DNA from: Flammula alnicola
Lineage: Eukaryota; Basidiomycota; Agaricomycetes; Agaricales; Strophariaceae
Direction: 5' to 3'
DNA: 64,000 bases
Assembly: GCA_015499995.1 (NCBI GenBank)
Contig: JADNRV010000200.1
Coordinates: 24,848-88,847 of the forward strand
Shown: positions 22,487-32,818 of the stretch, in pieces
How the letters are laid out: each line of letters starts with the position of its first letter
Numbering within the stretch: the first letter of the stretch is position 1
Made by a program: the position numbers and the translations under genes
The notes under the pieces: generated by a model
What the model saw: only the letters and a program-made list of their open reading frames with translations
The model's database searches: none
What the model was told of the DNA's origin: nothing

Positions 22487-23474
22487 GCAATTTCCGACGG
22501 TGATTCCCCACCTCCTGCTCCTCCGTTTATTAAGTAATATCTAATTCGCTATTATATTATAGCACAAGCCGTAATCTGTCTGTCGTGTCGCGTCAATGAT
22601 GCTTTTTTTTGTTAATGTCCATTGTGAAGTCCCTCCCCTCTTTCCCTCTCCAAAGTCTTTCTTGAACCATGGAAGCACTCACTGTGGGTTTGAACTCTTT
22701 CCGGAGACCAATTGATAACTTCTCTCTTTTTTTTTTCATCCAATCAAAAAGAAAGGTCAAAATTTCTTTTTGCACACCCTGTTCTATTAATTTATGGGTG
22801 TCCGCTGGCTTTTTGACCTTCAACTTGGCCCGGATCCCTCTTGGACCTTGTTGATAGCCTGTCAAATGACCTCCGGAAATCCGATGCTATGTAGTTTGAG
22901 TTCTTTGACTTTCTTTGCCCTCTACTTCTTTATTTCTTGTTCGTCTTGAACCCCCTTCCCCTCCTGTCTATCGCTTCTTTGAAATTGTGTTTCATATTTA
23001 TTTCGGGCTTAGTTGTGTCTGTGTTTAGTATTCCAGAATTGTGTATATATGTTCTCTTCGCTTCTAAGTCCTTTATTTATCATCTCAATCCCTGTTTTTC
23101 GCAGGTCTATGCCCCCCTTTTTCTCTCTTTCTACTTGCCTTTGATCTTGCTCTAATTTATGTGATGTCTTGAGTTGTATGCCGTAGCAGATGTATTTCGA
23201 GTGTACTAGCTGTACTGTTGTTGTCTTTTGGGAGTTGTAGATAGTCGAAACATTTTGTTGAAGAGAAGATTGAGTGTAAAAAATGAAGTGTTTTTTTTAT
23301 TTGACTCGACGGAGCTGTTGTATGTGTGAGTACTACACTACGTATGTAGGGTGTTTATGATAAACATAAATTGAACTTCTCCCTCTACCATCACCCACCA
23401 CCATTACCGCTCTCGCCGCCCAACATCGATCGGACCCTCCAAAAGTCAATTCCAGCTACTGACGGTTCTGCGAC
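22487..23474. other. Intergenic region, T-rich 3' flank and RRM-gene promoter
   Basis: About 1 kb without a supported gene. The first half contains T-rich tracts (for example 22601-22615 and 22725-22738) consistent with an extended 3' UTR of the zinc-cluster gene. Open frames here have no splice support and biased composition. C/T-rich sequence at 23373-23425 precedes the next ATG at 23475. Confidence 0.4.
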
Positions 23475-24254
23475 ATGGAAGAAGGCACAAAATCAAAGAA
23501 AACCGTCTTCGTCGGTGGTATAAGCGACGATACGGACGAAACGACACTTTATGAGAGCTTTTCAACATTCGGTTCGTCTTCACTCATGCGTGCACTCTCC
23601 ACGATGCTCGTATTAACAAATAGTCCTACGGTACAGGAGACATCCTCGAGGTCCAGCTCCCCCCTCCAGTGACGCAGCACTACCAAAATCAGAACGCCAG
23701 TGGTATGTTTTACTTTACCGTTCGCCTGTCCTCGTCTGCTATGAGTAAACTCACCAGCGATTTCGTTTCGTTTGAATGCATAGCTCCTAAGCATCGAGGC
23801 TTTGCGTTCGTCACTTTTAGCTCTTCGGCGGATGCACAGGACGCGATCGACAATATGGATATGAACGAGCTGAAAGGGCGGGTGCTGAAAGTGAACCTCG
23901 CCCGACCGATGAAGGCTGCGTTGAACCTGACAGGGAACAGAGCCAGTGCGTTTGCTTTCTCCTTGCTCTTTGATGACTGCTGAGTTGCTAATGTTCTCTC
24001 TTTCTCGCCTTTTCCACTTTTTTTCCCTTTGGATGCAGTTTGGGAGTCGGAAGAATGGTTGAAGGAGCATGTAAAACCTTTAGCACAATCTGGAGGTACG
24101 TTTTCTGCTTCGTCGATCCTTTTTTGCCCTTGTCACTCATGTATACGATTCTATGGCAGGCGTTCAAGGCCGCCATGCCCGAAGTCAATCGCCAAGCGCC
24201 GAACCAGAGGAATCGGAAAAGAACAAGGACGACGACGAGGCCATGGAAGAATAA
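23475..24254 (+). CDS. Cyp33-like RRM protein lacking the cyclophilin domain
   Basis: Five exons (23475-23571, 23637-23702, 23784-23945, 24039-24095, 24160-24254) splice in phase to 158 residues. One RNA-recognition motif covers about residues 9-90: RNP2 is TVFVGGI and RNP1 is RGFAFVTF, with the loop [11 protein letters not shown] between them and [13 protein letters not shown] at the end. This pattern is typical of the N-terminal RRM of Cyp33/PPIE nuclear cyclophilins. Next comes a conserved strip [18 protein letters not shown], then a short Ser/Glu/Asp-rich tail ending DDDEAMEE. No peptidyl-prolyl isomerase domain is encoded in the gene or in the 500 bp downstream. A spliceosomal or nuclear RNA role is inferred. 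Confidence 0.85.
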
Positions 24255-24411
24255 GCGTTCCTTTCGCAAAACTTTTTGCTCAGTCGATGTGGTCGGTCGA
24301 TGTTTTAGGACGCGGATGCCAGACAGCAGCAACCTTGGTTATATGCAACTGATACGATGGAAGGGCATATACTGTACATGAAGGCTATTGTAGTCTACAT
24401 ATTATCTACCT

Positions 24412-24651
24412 CTATCTAGTAGAGCACACTATCCTGCGTCGTAGGGTTGCTTCTGGTGAGGCCTGTGCTAGCACGCGGACGTAGGGTTGTCCGGCGGCTA
24501 CCAAGGGTGTAATATAATCCAGAGATGCGGCGAACTGTCGAGTCCTTCGATGTAGATCGTGCAGGTGAAACAGTGTGTGTAGAATGACAGCTCGTCTTGC
24601 TTCTGTTTCGATAACGCCCATTGCGAGGGACTCGAAGAGCACAACAATCAT
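24412..24651 (-). CDS. Short uncharacterised ORF between the RRM gene and TAF13
   Basis: A 79-codon open frame starts MIVVLFESLAMGVIETEARR and contains TLFHLHDLHRRTRQFAASLD. Codon composition looks coding, with third-position G/C similar to the neighbouring genes. An overlapping frame continues upstream to 24739 (MPCLLNLDPRTRKTSVHPVQ), so a spliced or frameshifted longer gene is possible. No family is recognised. It may equally be a chance ORF in the convergent intergenic space. Confidence 0.3.
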   Translation of the reverse strand: MIVVLFESLAMGVIETEARRAVILHTLFHLHDLHRRTRQFAASLDYITPLVAAGQPYVRVLAQASPEATLRRRIVCSTR

Positions 24652-24793
24652 GGACCCTGGGATCTTTCACGACGATGGCTTGGACTGGATGTACGGACGT
24701 TTTTCTGGTACGGGGGTCCAGATTCAAAAGGCAAGGCATGGCGCAAATAGATAGAACGAGTGGCTGGTAGTGGTTATGTCGGATGCGTAGGCT

Positions 24794-25639
24794 TCAAAGA
24801 CCTTTGGGGTTGTGGATATCGGACTCTTCGAACTGCGCCCTTGCACGCTTGATGTCTTCTTGCATGAACAGCAACTCTTCCATCCTTGCAAGCTTTTTTG
24901 CATCTGCTGGCCGAGAAAGAGCGCGTCGTAGGTCGTCGATTGACAGTCGAGCTTTTTTGGATGGACCTGTCGCAGTTTGGCACTAGACGTCGTCGATCCG
25001 AAATGATAAGTTTTTGGTTCAGAGGAAGAGCAAGGGCGGAACGTACGATGTCTGTTATATATTCTATCAAAATCTCCTCCATCACATTCACAGTATCGTT
25101 TGCTGGATTACGGTCATCGCCGAAACCGTACATCAGGTTCTTCACTGGAATTGCTGCGTTGAAAGAACATTCTTCACGATGAAACAAGAACAAGACCACT
25201 CACATTCTTTGGTGAACAGTCCCTTGAGGTTCGACTGCCGTCTTCCTCCACGACCTCCAGTGTGCACGGATGGTATGCTTTCTCTGGCGTAGCTCGGCGC
25301 ATACGTGGTAAAAGTGGCTGCCCTTTGAGGCGTAGGTGCTGGCATCGTCGGTGTGTGTGGAGTCACCGGCGTAGCAAGTGGCCTCTGGATATGTTGGGCC
25401 ACCGCTGCCGCAGCTGCAGCTGTCACCTGTGGATGGGGTTGCGGCACGTAACTGTATGGATACGACCAGCCATAGCTCGTGACTCCGGCCTGGTATGCGC
25501 CTGGAGGATATGTGTAAGCTCCTGGAGTTGACGGGTGTCCATAGGGTGAGGGGTGGTAGGCGCCGTATGGGTACGCCGGTGCCGTTGGTGTTGCTGATCC
25601 TGGAGGTGGTGGCGTAGGTGTGTAGCCGGGGTAAGACAT
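24794..25639 (-). CDS. TAF13: TFIID subunit TAF13 with long Pro/Tyr-rich N-terminal extension
   Basis: Three exons (25639-25204, 25144-25047, 24982-24794) give 240 residues. The C-terminal ~100 residues are a TAF13 histone fold: GLFTKELKNLMYGFGDD, ANDTVNVMEEILIEYITDI, then ARLSIDDLRRALSRP, and a last helix ADAKKLARMEELLFMQEDIK ending near ESDIHNPKGL. TAF13 pairs with TAF11 inside TFIID and contacts TBP during Pol II initiation in the nucleus. The first ~135 residues are low complexity (PTPPPPGSATPTAPAYPYG and similar) with a short poly-Ala run, much longer than in yeast Taf13. The start at 25639 is the first ATG in frame with the Pro/Tyr-rich segment. Confidence 0.92.
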
Positions 25640-26220
25640 AATCAATGTTCTCGTTCAAGTGAAGCACGGTGTTGGAAGAGATGTGTGGGGCGTGAGAACT
25701 TTCGAAGACCCAATTCAGCCGCAAGCCTGGCCCAGCGCTTAGCGCGCGTCTCAACTCTAGCGTCTCAGATGCCATGGGGGATATTGACTGCTTCCAGAGA
25801 TGCAAGTTTTATATATCATTCATAAGCGTCCTTATACTTTTCCATTAAACTAAGTACTACCAGTACAGTATTGGTAGTAACGTATGCAAAGTTCGAGCTC
25901 AAGTTCAAGTAAAATCCGTCCACATGCCACATACCGCATACGTTAGATAGAGGATGAAATACGGGAAGTATCTCTACACGTCGCAGTAAGGTAGGTAGGT
26001 TCTGTCCATGATCAGCTTCTCGAATGTTATTAATTATGTCCATGTCCATATTTTCGGAACACCAAACTTGATAGGAGAACAGAACAAGTGTCGAAGCCCT
26101 AGACGAAATAAATCCAGCAATATTGTGAAAAGAAAGTTCGAAAGCTCACCACAGTATACCTCATCCAGTGTATATTGAGGTCAAGTATGGAGGTGGGGAA
26201 TTTGGGATACGATACTGGAG
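25640..26220. other. Intergenic region upstream of TAF13
   Basis: This ~580-bp interval holds the TAF13 promoter and the 3' flank of the cyclin-like gene. It is A/T-rich around 25810-26100. A 77-codon open frame at 25816-26049 on the minus strand shows no conserved features. I see no RNA gene or repeat. Confidence 0.35.
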
Positions 26221-26856
26221 TTAGTCCGGAAGCGCTGGGAGAAGCAAGCGGAGGATCGGCTCGCTCTCTGGTGCTACGAACACGTTCCCATCGAGCTTGT
26301 CATAGATTTGATCTCTAAGTCGCGCAATATTTATGGGAGGGTACCCCGATGCGCGACTCCAAAACTCATGATCGAAAACTTTCTCTCCTCCGCCTCTATT
26401 GCATGCCATCTGCTGCACGCCGAGTATGAAAGCGGATAGGAACAGGAGGTGGCCAGAAAACTGCAACCCGTCCAACGACTCTGGGAGCTCCGAACGGAAG
26501 CGGTCGAGGAGAACGATTGCGGATGCGACCGCAATATGGGAAGCTCCGCTCGCGTGAAGGACTTTCTCGATGAAGTCCCGAAGGGGTGGTTGGTCGAATT
26601 TCGCGGACATGGGTGTTTGGTCGGGGCAGTGATATGTGTCGACCATGTATCGGTAGCATATTTCTGTGATCGACCATGGGATCGGGCCTTTAGGATGCGA
26701 TGGAATTCTGCGAAGTTTGCGGAAGATGGACCGTGAGACGCTCGCAGGTGCAGAGTGTCGTCTCGGACTGGCGTTAGGACAGGTTTCCTGAGCAGACGAT
26801 CGCTCGGAGTGGTTGGGGAGTGTAAATCTGCGTCTGATGTTTCGCAGTATGGCCAT
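26221..26856 (-). CDS. Pho80/Pcl-like cyclin
   Basis: This single-exon 211-residue protein has a basic, Ser/Arg-rich N terminus (about residues 1-60) followed by a cyclin-box-like domain. The box reads LRDFIEKVLHASGASHIAVA, then ASAIVLLDRFRSELPES, then LFLSAFILGVQQMA with FDHEFWSRASGYPPINIARL, as in fungal PHO80/PCL cyclins (helices 1-4 of the first cyclin fold). Such cyclins activate Pho85-type kinases in phosphate, glycogen or morphogenesis control. The D/NxxYSN-type motif of classical Pcls is replaced by VFDHEFW, so this is a divergent member. The kinase partner is not in this window. Confidence 0.65.
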   Translation of the reverse strand: MAILRNIRRRFTLPNHSERSSAQETCPNASPRRHSAPASVSRSIFRKLRRIPSHPKGPIPWSITEICYRYMVDTYHCPDQTPMSAKFDQPPLRDFIEKVLHASGASHIAVASAIVLLDRFRSELPESLDGLQFSGHLLFLSAFILGVQQMACNRGGGEKVFDHEFWSRASGYPPINIARLRDQIYDKLDGNVFVAPESEPILRLLLPALPD

Positions 26857-27470
26857 GGTTTGGGATAAGGACTTGGGACATGAAATACGAGGCTTTATAT
26901 CATCCCATAGCCCCTCTGCTCCTGAAACGACGTATGTCAGATACCGACGGTTATTTATCCCCAGGACGCATCGAAATCTGCAAATCTAGGTGTAAAATTC
27001 AAGACACTTTATACCGCATTTGAAGGGATGCGGCGATGATCGTCATGGAACACGGCTTTTATGGACTACTAGACACACCTCCAGCCCGGACTGAAATTCC
27101 AACCTCGACTTAACGCCCCTGGAATTAATGTTACAACGCCGAGAAGATAGGCGTCCATAATTACCAAGAACTAGATCCTTGAGGGGTGAAATTTGGCTGA
27201 TGCCAAGCTAGAGCAATGCGATGTAAACATGGACCCACTAGTCCAGGGAGATCGAAGTTCTGATGGCTATCAACAAGAGCAATTGATTAGGTTTCGCACA
27301 AGGTGGAAAGGTTTACATACTGGCAGCTCAGCTTCTGGTTATGCACAGGACTTCCGAGCTCCCAGAGACAACCTTAAGGGGGCCGATTGGGACACAAATG
27401 GCACATCTCTACAACCGGGGGTTCCCTTGAAAGGTTTCATTTTGCTGTAATAAACACTACACACATACCG
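26857..27470. other. Intergenic region between the cyclin-like and GFA genes
   Basis: About 610 bp lie between the start of the cyclin-like gene and the end of the GFA gene, both on the minus strand. An 85-codon open frame (27193-27450, plus strand) has no recognisable motif or splice signals. No repeat or RNA gene was seen. Confidence 0.35.
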
Positions 27471-28102
27471 TCAGGTCTGATTCCTTTCCTTGTTAAGCTC
27501 CTCGTCTAGCGTCTCTGGGATCTGTGGGCTGCTGTCCTTATGCTTTTCGAATTTAGGAAGCCCGTCTTTCACGTCCATTGCACGCCTCGAATAGAAAATA
27601 TGACAGCTATGGAAGTACTTAAGCACAAGTGTTTTCCAATAAGTAAACCACTTACGTCGGATAAAACTTTTGCTTATCCTCCAAATTCTCGAAGTGAATT
27701 AATGTAGGGAATAAAAGGAGCATGTTCCTGCCCTCGTCCATAATTGGCGTCCGACAGTTTTTGCAAGAGATTTTGCAGGGAAGAATATACTCTTGCGACA
27801 TACCCTCGGCGTTCCAGAATATCAATTGGTCTTCACCTTGTGTGAAATGTACGTCGGTTTTCTCTACTATTGCTGCCTGTATGCGAAAATGAACGATTCT
27901 AGTTCCATTCAACATTCGATACTCAACTTACCCATTGGAAAGGTGCCCCATGCAACTTCTGGCACGTTGGACAATGACAGAACTTGGCGTCGAGTGGCTT
28001 GTCTCTTGCGACTTCAAATTTCACCTTTTCGCAGAAGCACGAGCCTCTGTACCTTTTCTTGAACGGCTTAGTTGGGTCTAGGGAATAAGGAGGACGGTTC
28101 AT
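27471..28102 (-). CDS. GFA/CENP-V-type zinc protein
   Basis: Three exons (28102-27932, 27876-27656, 27606-27471) splice in phase to 175 residues. The fold is identified by its metal-binding cysteines: GSCFCEKVKFEV, then FCHCPTCQKLHGAPFQW, and SCKNCRTPIMDEGRNMLLLF. DVHFTQGEDQLIFWN and EYILPCKISC make the central strands. The family includes glutathione-dependent formaldehyde-activating enzyme and CENP-V; many fungal members have no proven substrate, so the function is open. A short charged C-terminal tail follows the domain. The two CGTCCGGCCG repeats at 28274-28304 are upstream of this start. Confidence 0.85.
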
Positions 28103-29915
28103 TGAATCATGCGATTCCCATGGACGCGTTCCTTTTCGTGTTCAATATGCAACTCGTTGTGTTCGTTTTGGTGGATATACTTAGTCGGGTACGTTGACGG
28201 AGGCTGATTTAAAAGTAAGTTGGTGTCAATGTGACGTCACTGTACACGGCATTTATACATGTGATGTGACTCTCGTCCGGCCGTCCAGGACAATCGTCCG
28301 GCCGGTATGGTACCCCGTAAGTAAAGTCACACTGGCAGTAGCTAGTCTTCGCGTTTCCAACCATGACCTTTGCATACTCAATTCACTGCGCTCCTCTGAT
28401 GCTCGTCTTTCAGAAATTTCAGGCCTTATCGACATCTTTCTTTCATCTCTTTTACGGACTCTTTTCCCGACAACCTGAAGTATCCTTTATCTACCTGTAG
28501 ATGCCTTGCAAGAGCCACGTTCCAGCCTCCTGGCGTTATCCTTGCTCGACAGTCAAGAAAAACCATTGTTCGAATCGCAGTCGTTTTCTCTGCACGTGCA
28601 TGTCAAGAATGAAGACTTTCCAATGGGCGAACAATGTCCACCGCTTCGCCTGTTTGGATAGCAATCGTAGCTGATCTGACGATTACATCAGGAAAAAGTC
28701 AATTTGGTCATAGTTTCCCGGTTAGCTCTGTTCACCGATATTGCATTGATTGTTCATCATAGACTCGGCCGATGGAAATATAGTTGCCTAGAGACCACGG
28801 CCAGACCTATGTTGGAAATATTGAAATATAGAGTGCCCTGGAAATGATCGAGAGCACTTGATTGTTTGCGAGGTTAGCTCTATTGGCTATATGTGCAATG
28901 AGATACTATGAGTTACTATATATTACTATGAGGCTTGAAGTCTGGACAGCAATGACAAGAGGCTGATTATGTTTAATTTTATTTCAAAGTTCAGTGCACA
29001 AGTACATAAATGAAGAGTAAGTAACCTGAAGATGCACCAGCATTGGGAGGCATTGGGAAGCATCCGGCAGAGACGCAATTGTGCTCCAGGTCTCCCAGAA
29101 ATTGGAAAATATTCAAAGTCGCCAGAACTGAACGCGGCACATCACGTGATGGTTGATGTCCCAAAGTGGTAATTGTTGGACCCGCCACTTTTCGTTGCTT
29201 GCCTCCTGCTCTCATCTCCCATCTTGTCCACCACCAAACTTTCACCAATGCTGGCCACACTGGTTAGTTGGCAATACAGTACGGTGTCTTGTGATTCCTA
29301 ATCTCTGGCTTCGCTCCCTATTCTGCAGATGGTGTGCAAGCCAAGATAAGAGAACCGTCATTCACGCCATGAGCAGCGCCGTAAGCACAGCTGACCGTCT
29401 TCACGTTCTTTTCTGTTCTTAATTGTTTCTGCATGCTACCATCATGGATTCCCCCACAGTGCCCATCCTCTTGCGAATCTATGATGGCTTCCACAGTTTG
29501 CATAGAGCGGTATGTTTCAATTTCTCTATTGTAGTGCCAGTATTGATACGTTGTGTGGTTAGGTTAATATCTCCTGTGCTGCGATGGCAGTGGAACATTG
29601 CGATGACCATGATTGTTGGAATGGAAGCCATCGTTGTCTGGGATCCCCAGACAACATAGGCTGTAGGTGGCAGTATGTCGGAAGACCTCGGAAGGGAGAT
29701 ATCAATGATTGGAGAGCGAACCTCATTCAACTTCGGAAGGTGGAGTTTTTTTTTCATATTCTATGGCTCTGCTGATGCTTTTTCTTTCAATGCAGGATCT
29801 CGTCGACTATCTCCACGGATGATCCTATGTTATCTTTTGCTGCTGCCACCCCTCTGCGCCGCCATAGGCATTCGAATTTCATCCGCTGTGTGCCTTTTCT
29901 AGTCCCCTTGCTACC
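28103..29915. other. 1.8-kb interval without a confident gene
   Basis: The left part holds the GFA promoter. The remainder has only short frames. Between about 29240 and 29840 there are coding-like snippets with splice-like borders (for example MDSPTVPILLRIYDGFHSLH at 29444, followed by GTATGT), suggesting gene debris, but no frame chain or family could be established. No tRNA or repeat was found. Confidence 0.35.
28274..28304. promoter_or_regulatory. Paired CGTCCGGCCG repeats upstream of the GFA gene
   Basis: The 10-mer CGTCCGGCCG occurs at 28274-28283 and again at 28295-28304, 21 bp apart (two helical turns) and about 170-200 bp upstream of the GFA start codon. Its core CGGCCG is palindromic. 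The spacing suggests a pair of binding sites on one DNA face; this is inference only. Confidence 0.35.
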
Positions 29916-30388
29916 ATGACTAGCACTTCCGCTTGGGCCGCGCTCACCAGCCTTCTCGTCACCCTTTTCCTGTGGTTTCGAAAGCCTAAAGCTTCCTCGG
30001 CACCTCTTCCCCCAGGCCTGAAGCCCGTCCCGCTATTGGGCAATGTCAGGTATCTCACATTGAAGGAGCTGTGGTTGCCCGCGTCCAAGTGGGCGAAGCA
30101 GTACGGTTAGTCTTTTGACCTTCAGCATATGCGCGCGAGTGGCTGACGGTCTTCCCCCTTGCCCCCTGTTCAGGCGATGTTGTGTACTTGAACCTTCTTG
30201 GGATTGGCCTCGTCTTCGTCAACAGCCCCGAGGCTGCCTCTGAGCTGCTGGACAAGCGTGGGTCCATCTATTCTGATAAGTCATCCATGGTCATGCCAGG
30301 CGAGCTGTGCGTATTCCTTTCACCCATGCCACTGTTAGTTCTCTAAACTTGTGTGCTTCTTCCCGACAGATGCGGGTGTAAAAACATG
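29916..30388 (+). pseudogene. 5' stub of a cytochrome P450 gene
   Basis: Three exons (29916-30105, 30174-30306, 30370-30388) encode only the first ~114 residues of a microsomal P450. They give an N-terminal membrane anchor (WAALTSLLVTLFLWF), the proline-rich hinge APLPPGLKPVPLLGN, then WAKQYGDVVYLNLLGIGLVF and ELLDKRGSIYSDKSSMVMPG. This matches CYP5150-like basidiomycete P450s up to about the B helix. After a GTGAGA donor at 30389 the expected continuation (helix C, I-helix, ExxR, heme-binding Cys loop) is absent; the next 900 bp hold no P450 sequence. It is therefore a truncated, non-catalytic copy, presumably broken by a deletion or rearrangement near 30400-30450. Confidence 0.75.
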
Positions 30389-31339
30389 GTGAGATTCCCT
30401 TCCTGTCCGATCCATTTCACTTCAATCCTATTCCCCCGGGTCGAACCAAGATCGCCACAGCGAACTGAGTAACGTCATTAGACTGGCGAGGATTTAGATT
30501 AGTACTAATTCATGTATTCATCCCCCCTGAAAAATATACAATTGCCATTTTGCTTTCCTTAACAAATCTCTTGAGCACTGTCGAGGTCTATAGCTAACAA
30601 TAAAGACAATGATACAATGAGTTTACACGTATGCCATAGAGCCTATGGCCAACTCTATAGTTGTCCATAGCACTTCATTGCAAACGTGACAAACTATGGA
30701 TCACAATATAACAAGGGGCTTGCAACGGAGCTATGGGCGCTATGTAGGCTATGTTGGTCTCAATATACTTCTGACTTTTTCCTGATGTACTTCCTGCGCC
30801 ATTGTCGTTTTACCGAGTCAAAGGCAGTGTGTATGCCCGGTTGCTTCAAAAATCCATTCAGCTATGACACCTTCAGGATATTTCATTTATCTCTCATCTG
30901 GTTGGGGAGTCTAGCAATTGACTATGATGGTGCTCATTTCTCCTTCCGAACGGTTTGAATGATATCACATGGACAAGGACCGTGGACATCAAGGTAGCAA
31001 ACTTATACAGCGCCATAGAATCCACTTCAAATGGCCAAAATTGGCGGTAAAAGGCGTTCCATTCTTCAAGGGAACCACCGGGAAAGACAACACAGGGTTT
31101 CCGTCTGCAACCCATTCATCAACAGCAAAATTGATCGAGACTTGACTGCCCTTGTTGTGTGCCACGCCGCCACTGCACAGTCGAGTACGCCCTTTGAACT
31201 TTTGCATTGTCCTTGTTACACTACTTAAGGTGCCAAAATCCATCATACAGAGATTGTTGCTGCCCTCGAGAATAACCGAGAGCCTCCCCAGACTGCATTT
31301 TCGACCACCTACACTTCGAATCACTCGTTAATCGCCAAG
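30389..31339. other. Intergenic region after the P450 stub
   Basis: About 950 bp, A/T-rich from about 30480, with no coherent coding signal on either strand and no P450 homology. The last ~150 bp are presumably the promoter of the Clp1-like gene at 31340. Confidence 0.4.
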
Positions 31340-32307
31340 ATGTCTGCACCCCTCTCGCGTCCACGGTCGTCTTCTTACCATTCTGGCGCCACTCGTCCGG
31401 GCGCTGTAAATCAGTATCCTGATGCACAGGGTACTGTGCAGGCGATGGCTAATTTAAGTCTGCGCGCAGGATCATCTGGTCGCGCTAGAGCCACCTGGGT
31501 ACCGGCTCATCGCAGAGCTTCAAGCTCTTCTTCAAGCTCTCAGGTACCATCTCATGTGCCTCCAATTCCGAGAACCCTCCGAAGACCCGATGTCAGAGAG
31601 ATCGACGCCGTTGCGTTCCATCAGACTTTCCCAGACTTCCGGGGTGCTACTGTGCGCTTTATTCGTGACTCGCTTCCAATGACATCGCAGGTGTGAGTTG
31701 CACAGTTGTATCGTCGTGAATAAAGAACATCGTTTCTCAACCTTATTTCCACCTTTACAGGATGCTTGATGGCGTAAACGGATGCCACATCGAGGTCCCT
31801 CCTCTCGTAGGAGGCATGATTCCAGATGAGCTACGGATAACTTTCCCCGTAACTACAACTGGCGAGAGCGTATGCCCGACGCACATCCTCGCCTTCCCAC
31901 CCGAGGGCCCACGCACAACATTCACCCTCTTCCCGGTACACCAACTCATGTTCTCCGTTAACTGCGCTTGGTTGCCACATTTCCCGTACTCACTAGCAGC
32001 AGACTCGACCGACACGTTACGCAGTGCGATTCTGCCTGTGGTCGTATTCACTCTGCCGTCAGTGCAGACCTTTAGGCTGTTGCAGACGTATCTGTACAAC
32101 AAGAACGATCAAGAGCTGGCGGATGCGCTCCTCCCTACTCACCTGCAGTGGGCTGCAAATTTTATCACTATCGAGCGACAGGTGAAGATTATACATGGGT
32201 TTTGGAGCAACGCTTGCAATTTGGGCGTTGTGGATGAGCAAATGTATCAAGTCATCAACCGAGCCTGGGCTGCTGTCTACGTGGCTCGTGCTCGTTTAGT
32301 GGGCTAA
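31340..32307 (+). CDS. Clp1-like protein
   Basis: Two exons (31340-31692, 31761-32307) join to 299 residues. The first ~100 residues are Ser/Arg-rich and probably disordered. The rest is a compact domain: DAVAFHQTFPDFRGATVRFI, then HIEVPPLVGGMIPDELRITF, TLFPVHQLMFSVNCAWLPHF, ILPVVVFTLPSVQTFRLLQT, then YLYNKNDQELADALLPTHLQ and a helical end. The pattern FPVHxLxxxxxCAxLP ... LPVVxxxLPSxxTFxLLxxYLY is what I recall for Clp1 (clampless1), required for clamp-cell formation in Coprinopsis, and for its agaric paralogs. No catalytic motif is visible. The assignment rests on recalled family pattern; a direct orthologue versus paralog cannot be decided here. Confidence 0.65.
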
Positions 32308-32818
32308 GCTTTCTCCTCGTTCCAATTGACGGGAAAGCTTCCTAGAACTATCTACACATTTGTACATCTAACAAGGCAATATATCAATGTACACGACCTC
32401 GAGCTCAGTATCTTTGTTTCTTCATTGCACATGCCCAGGAGCAGGCAGGAGTACAACGGAAAATAATTTTTAAACTTTGAGCTTGAGTTTTGCGACCATA
32501 GGAGGGAAACGCAAACTCTGTATAACTTGCCCGGAATTGATTCAATACACCTCATGTTTCTCGGCAACAAGCAAGGACCAGACAAAGAAACTCGATTGCC
32601 CTAGGTCTACTATTATGAAAATGATAATACAATCACAGTCCAGTCAAGATAAGAATGCGCAAGCCAGGAACTGAGTGGGGAAGAGGACGGAAGGGAAGTA
32701 GCAGCATAAAAACGAGAAGGGGTATGGTAACAGAGACTAGGTTTAAAAATTGCTCAAACAACATAGAACGAGGATGTACAGTATACCACTAAGACAAGGA
32801 AAGAATACCAAGCCAAAC
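32308..32818. other. Convergent intergenic region
   Basis: This 510-bp interval between the Clp1-like gene and the end of the ALYREF gene contains only 3' flanks. Short open frames on both strands show no motif. Confidence 0.35.

Noticed and set aside
28550..28590. tRNA gene suggested by a GTTCGAATC-like B box
   Set aside because: No A box at the proper distance and no acceptor-stem pairing.
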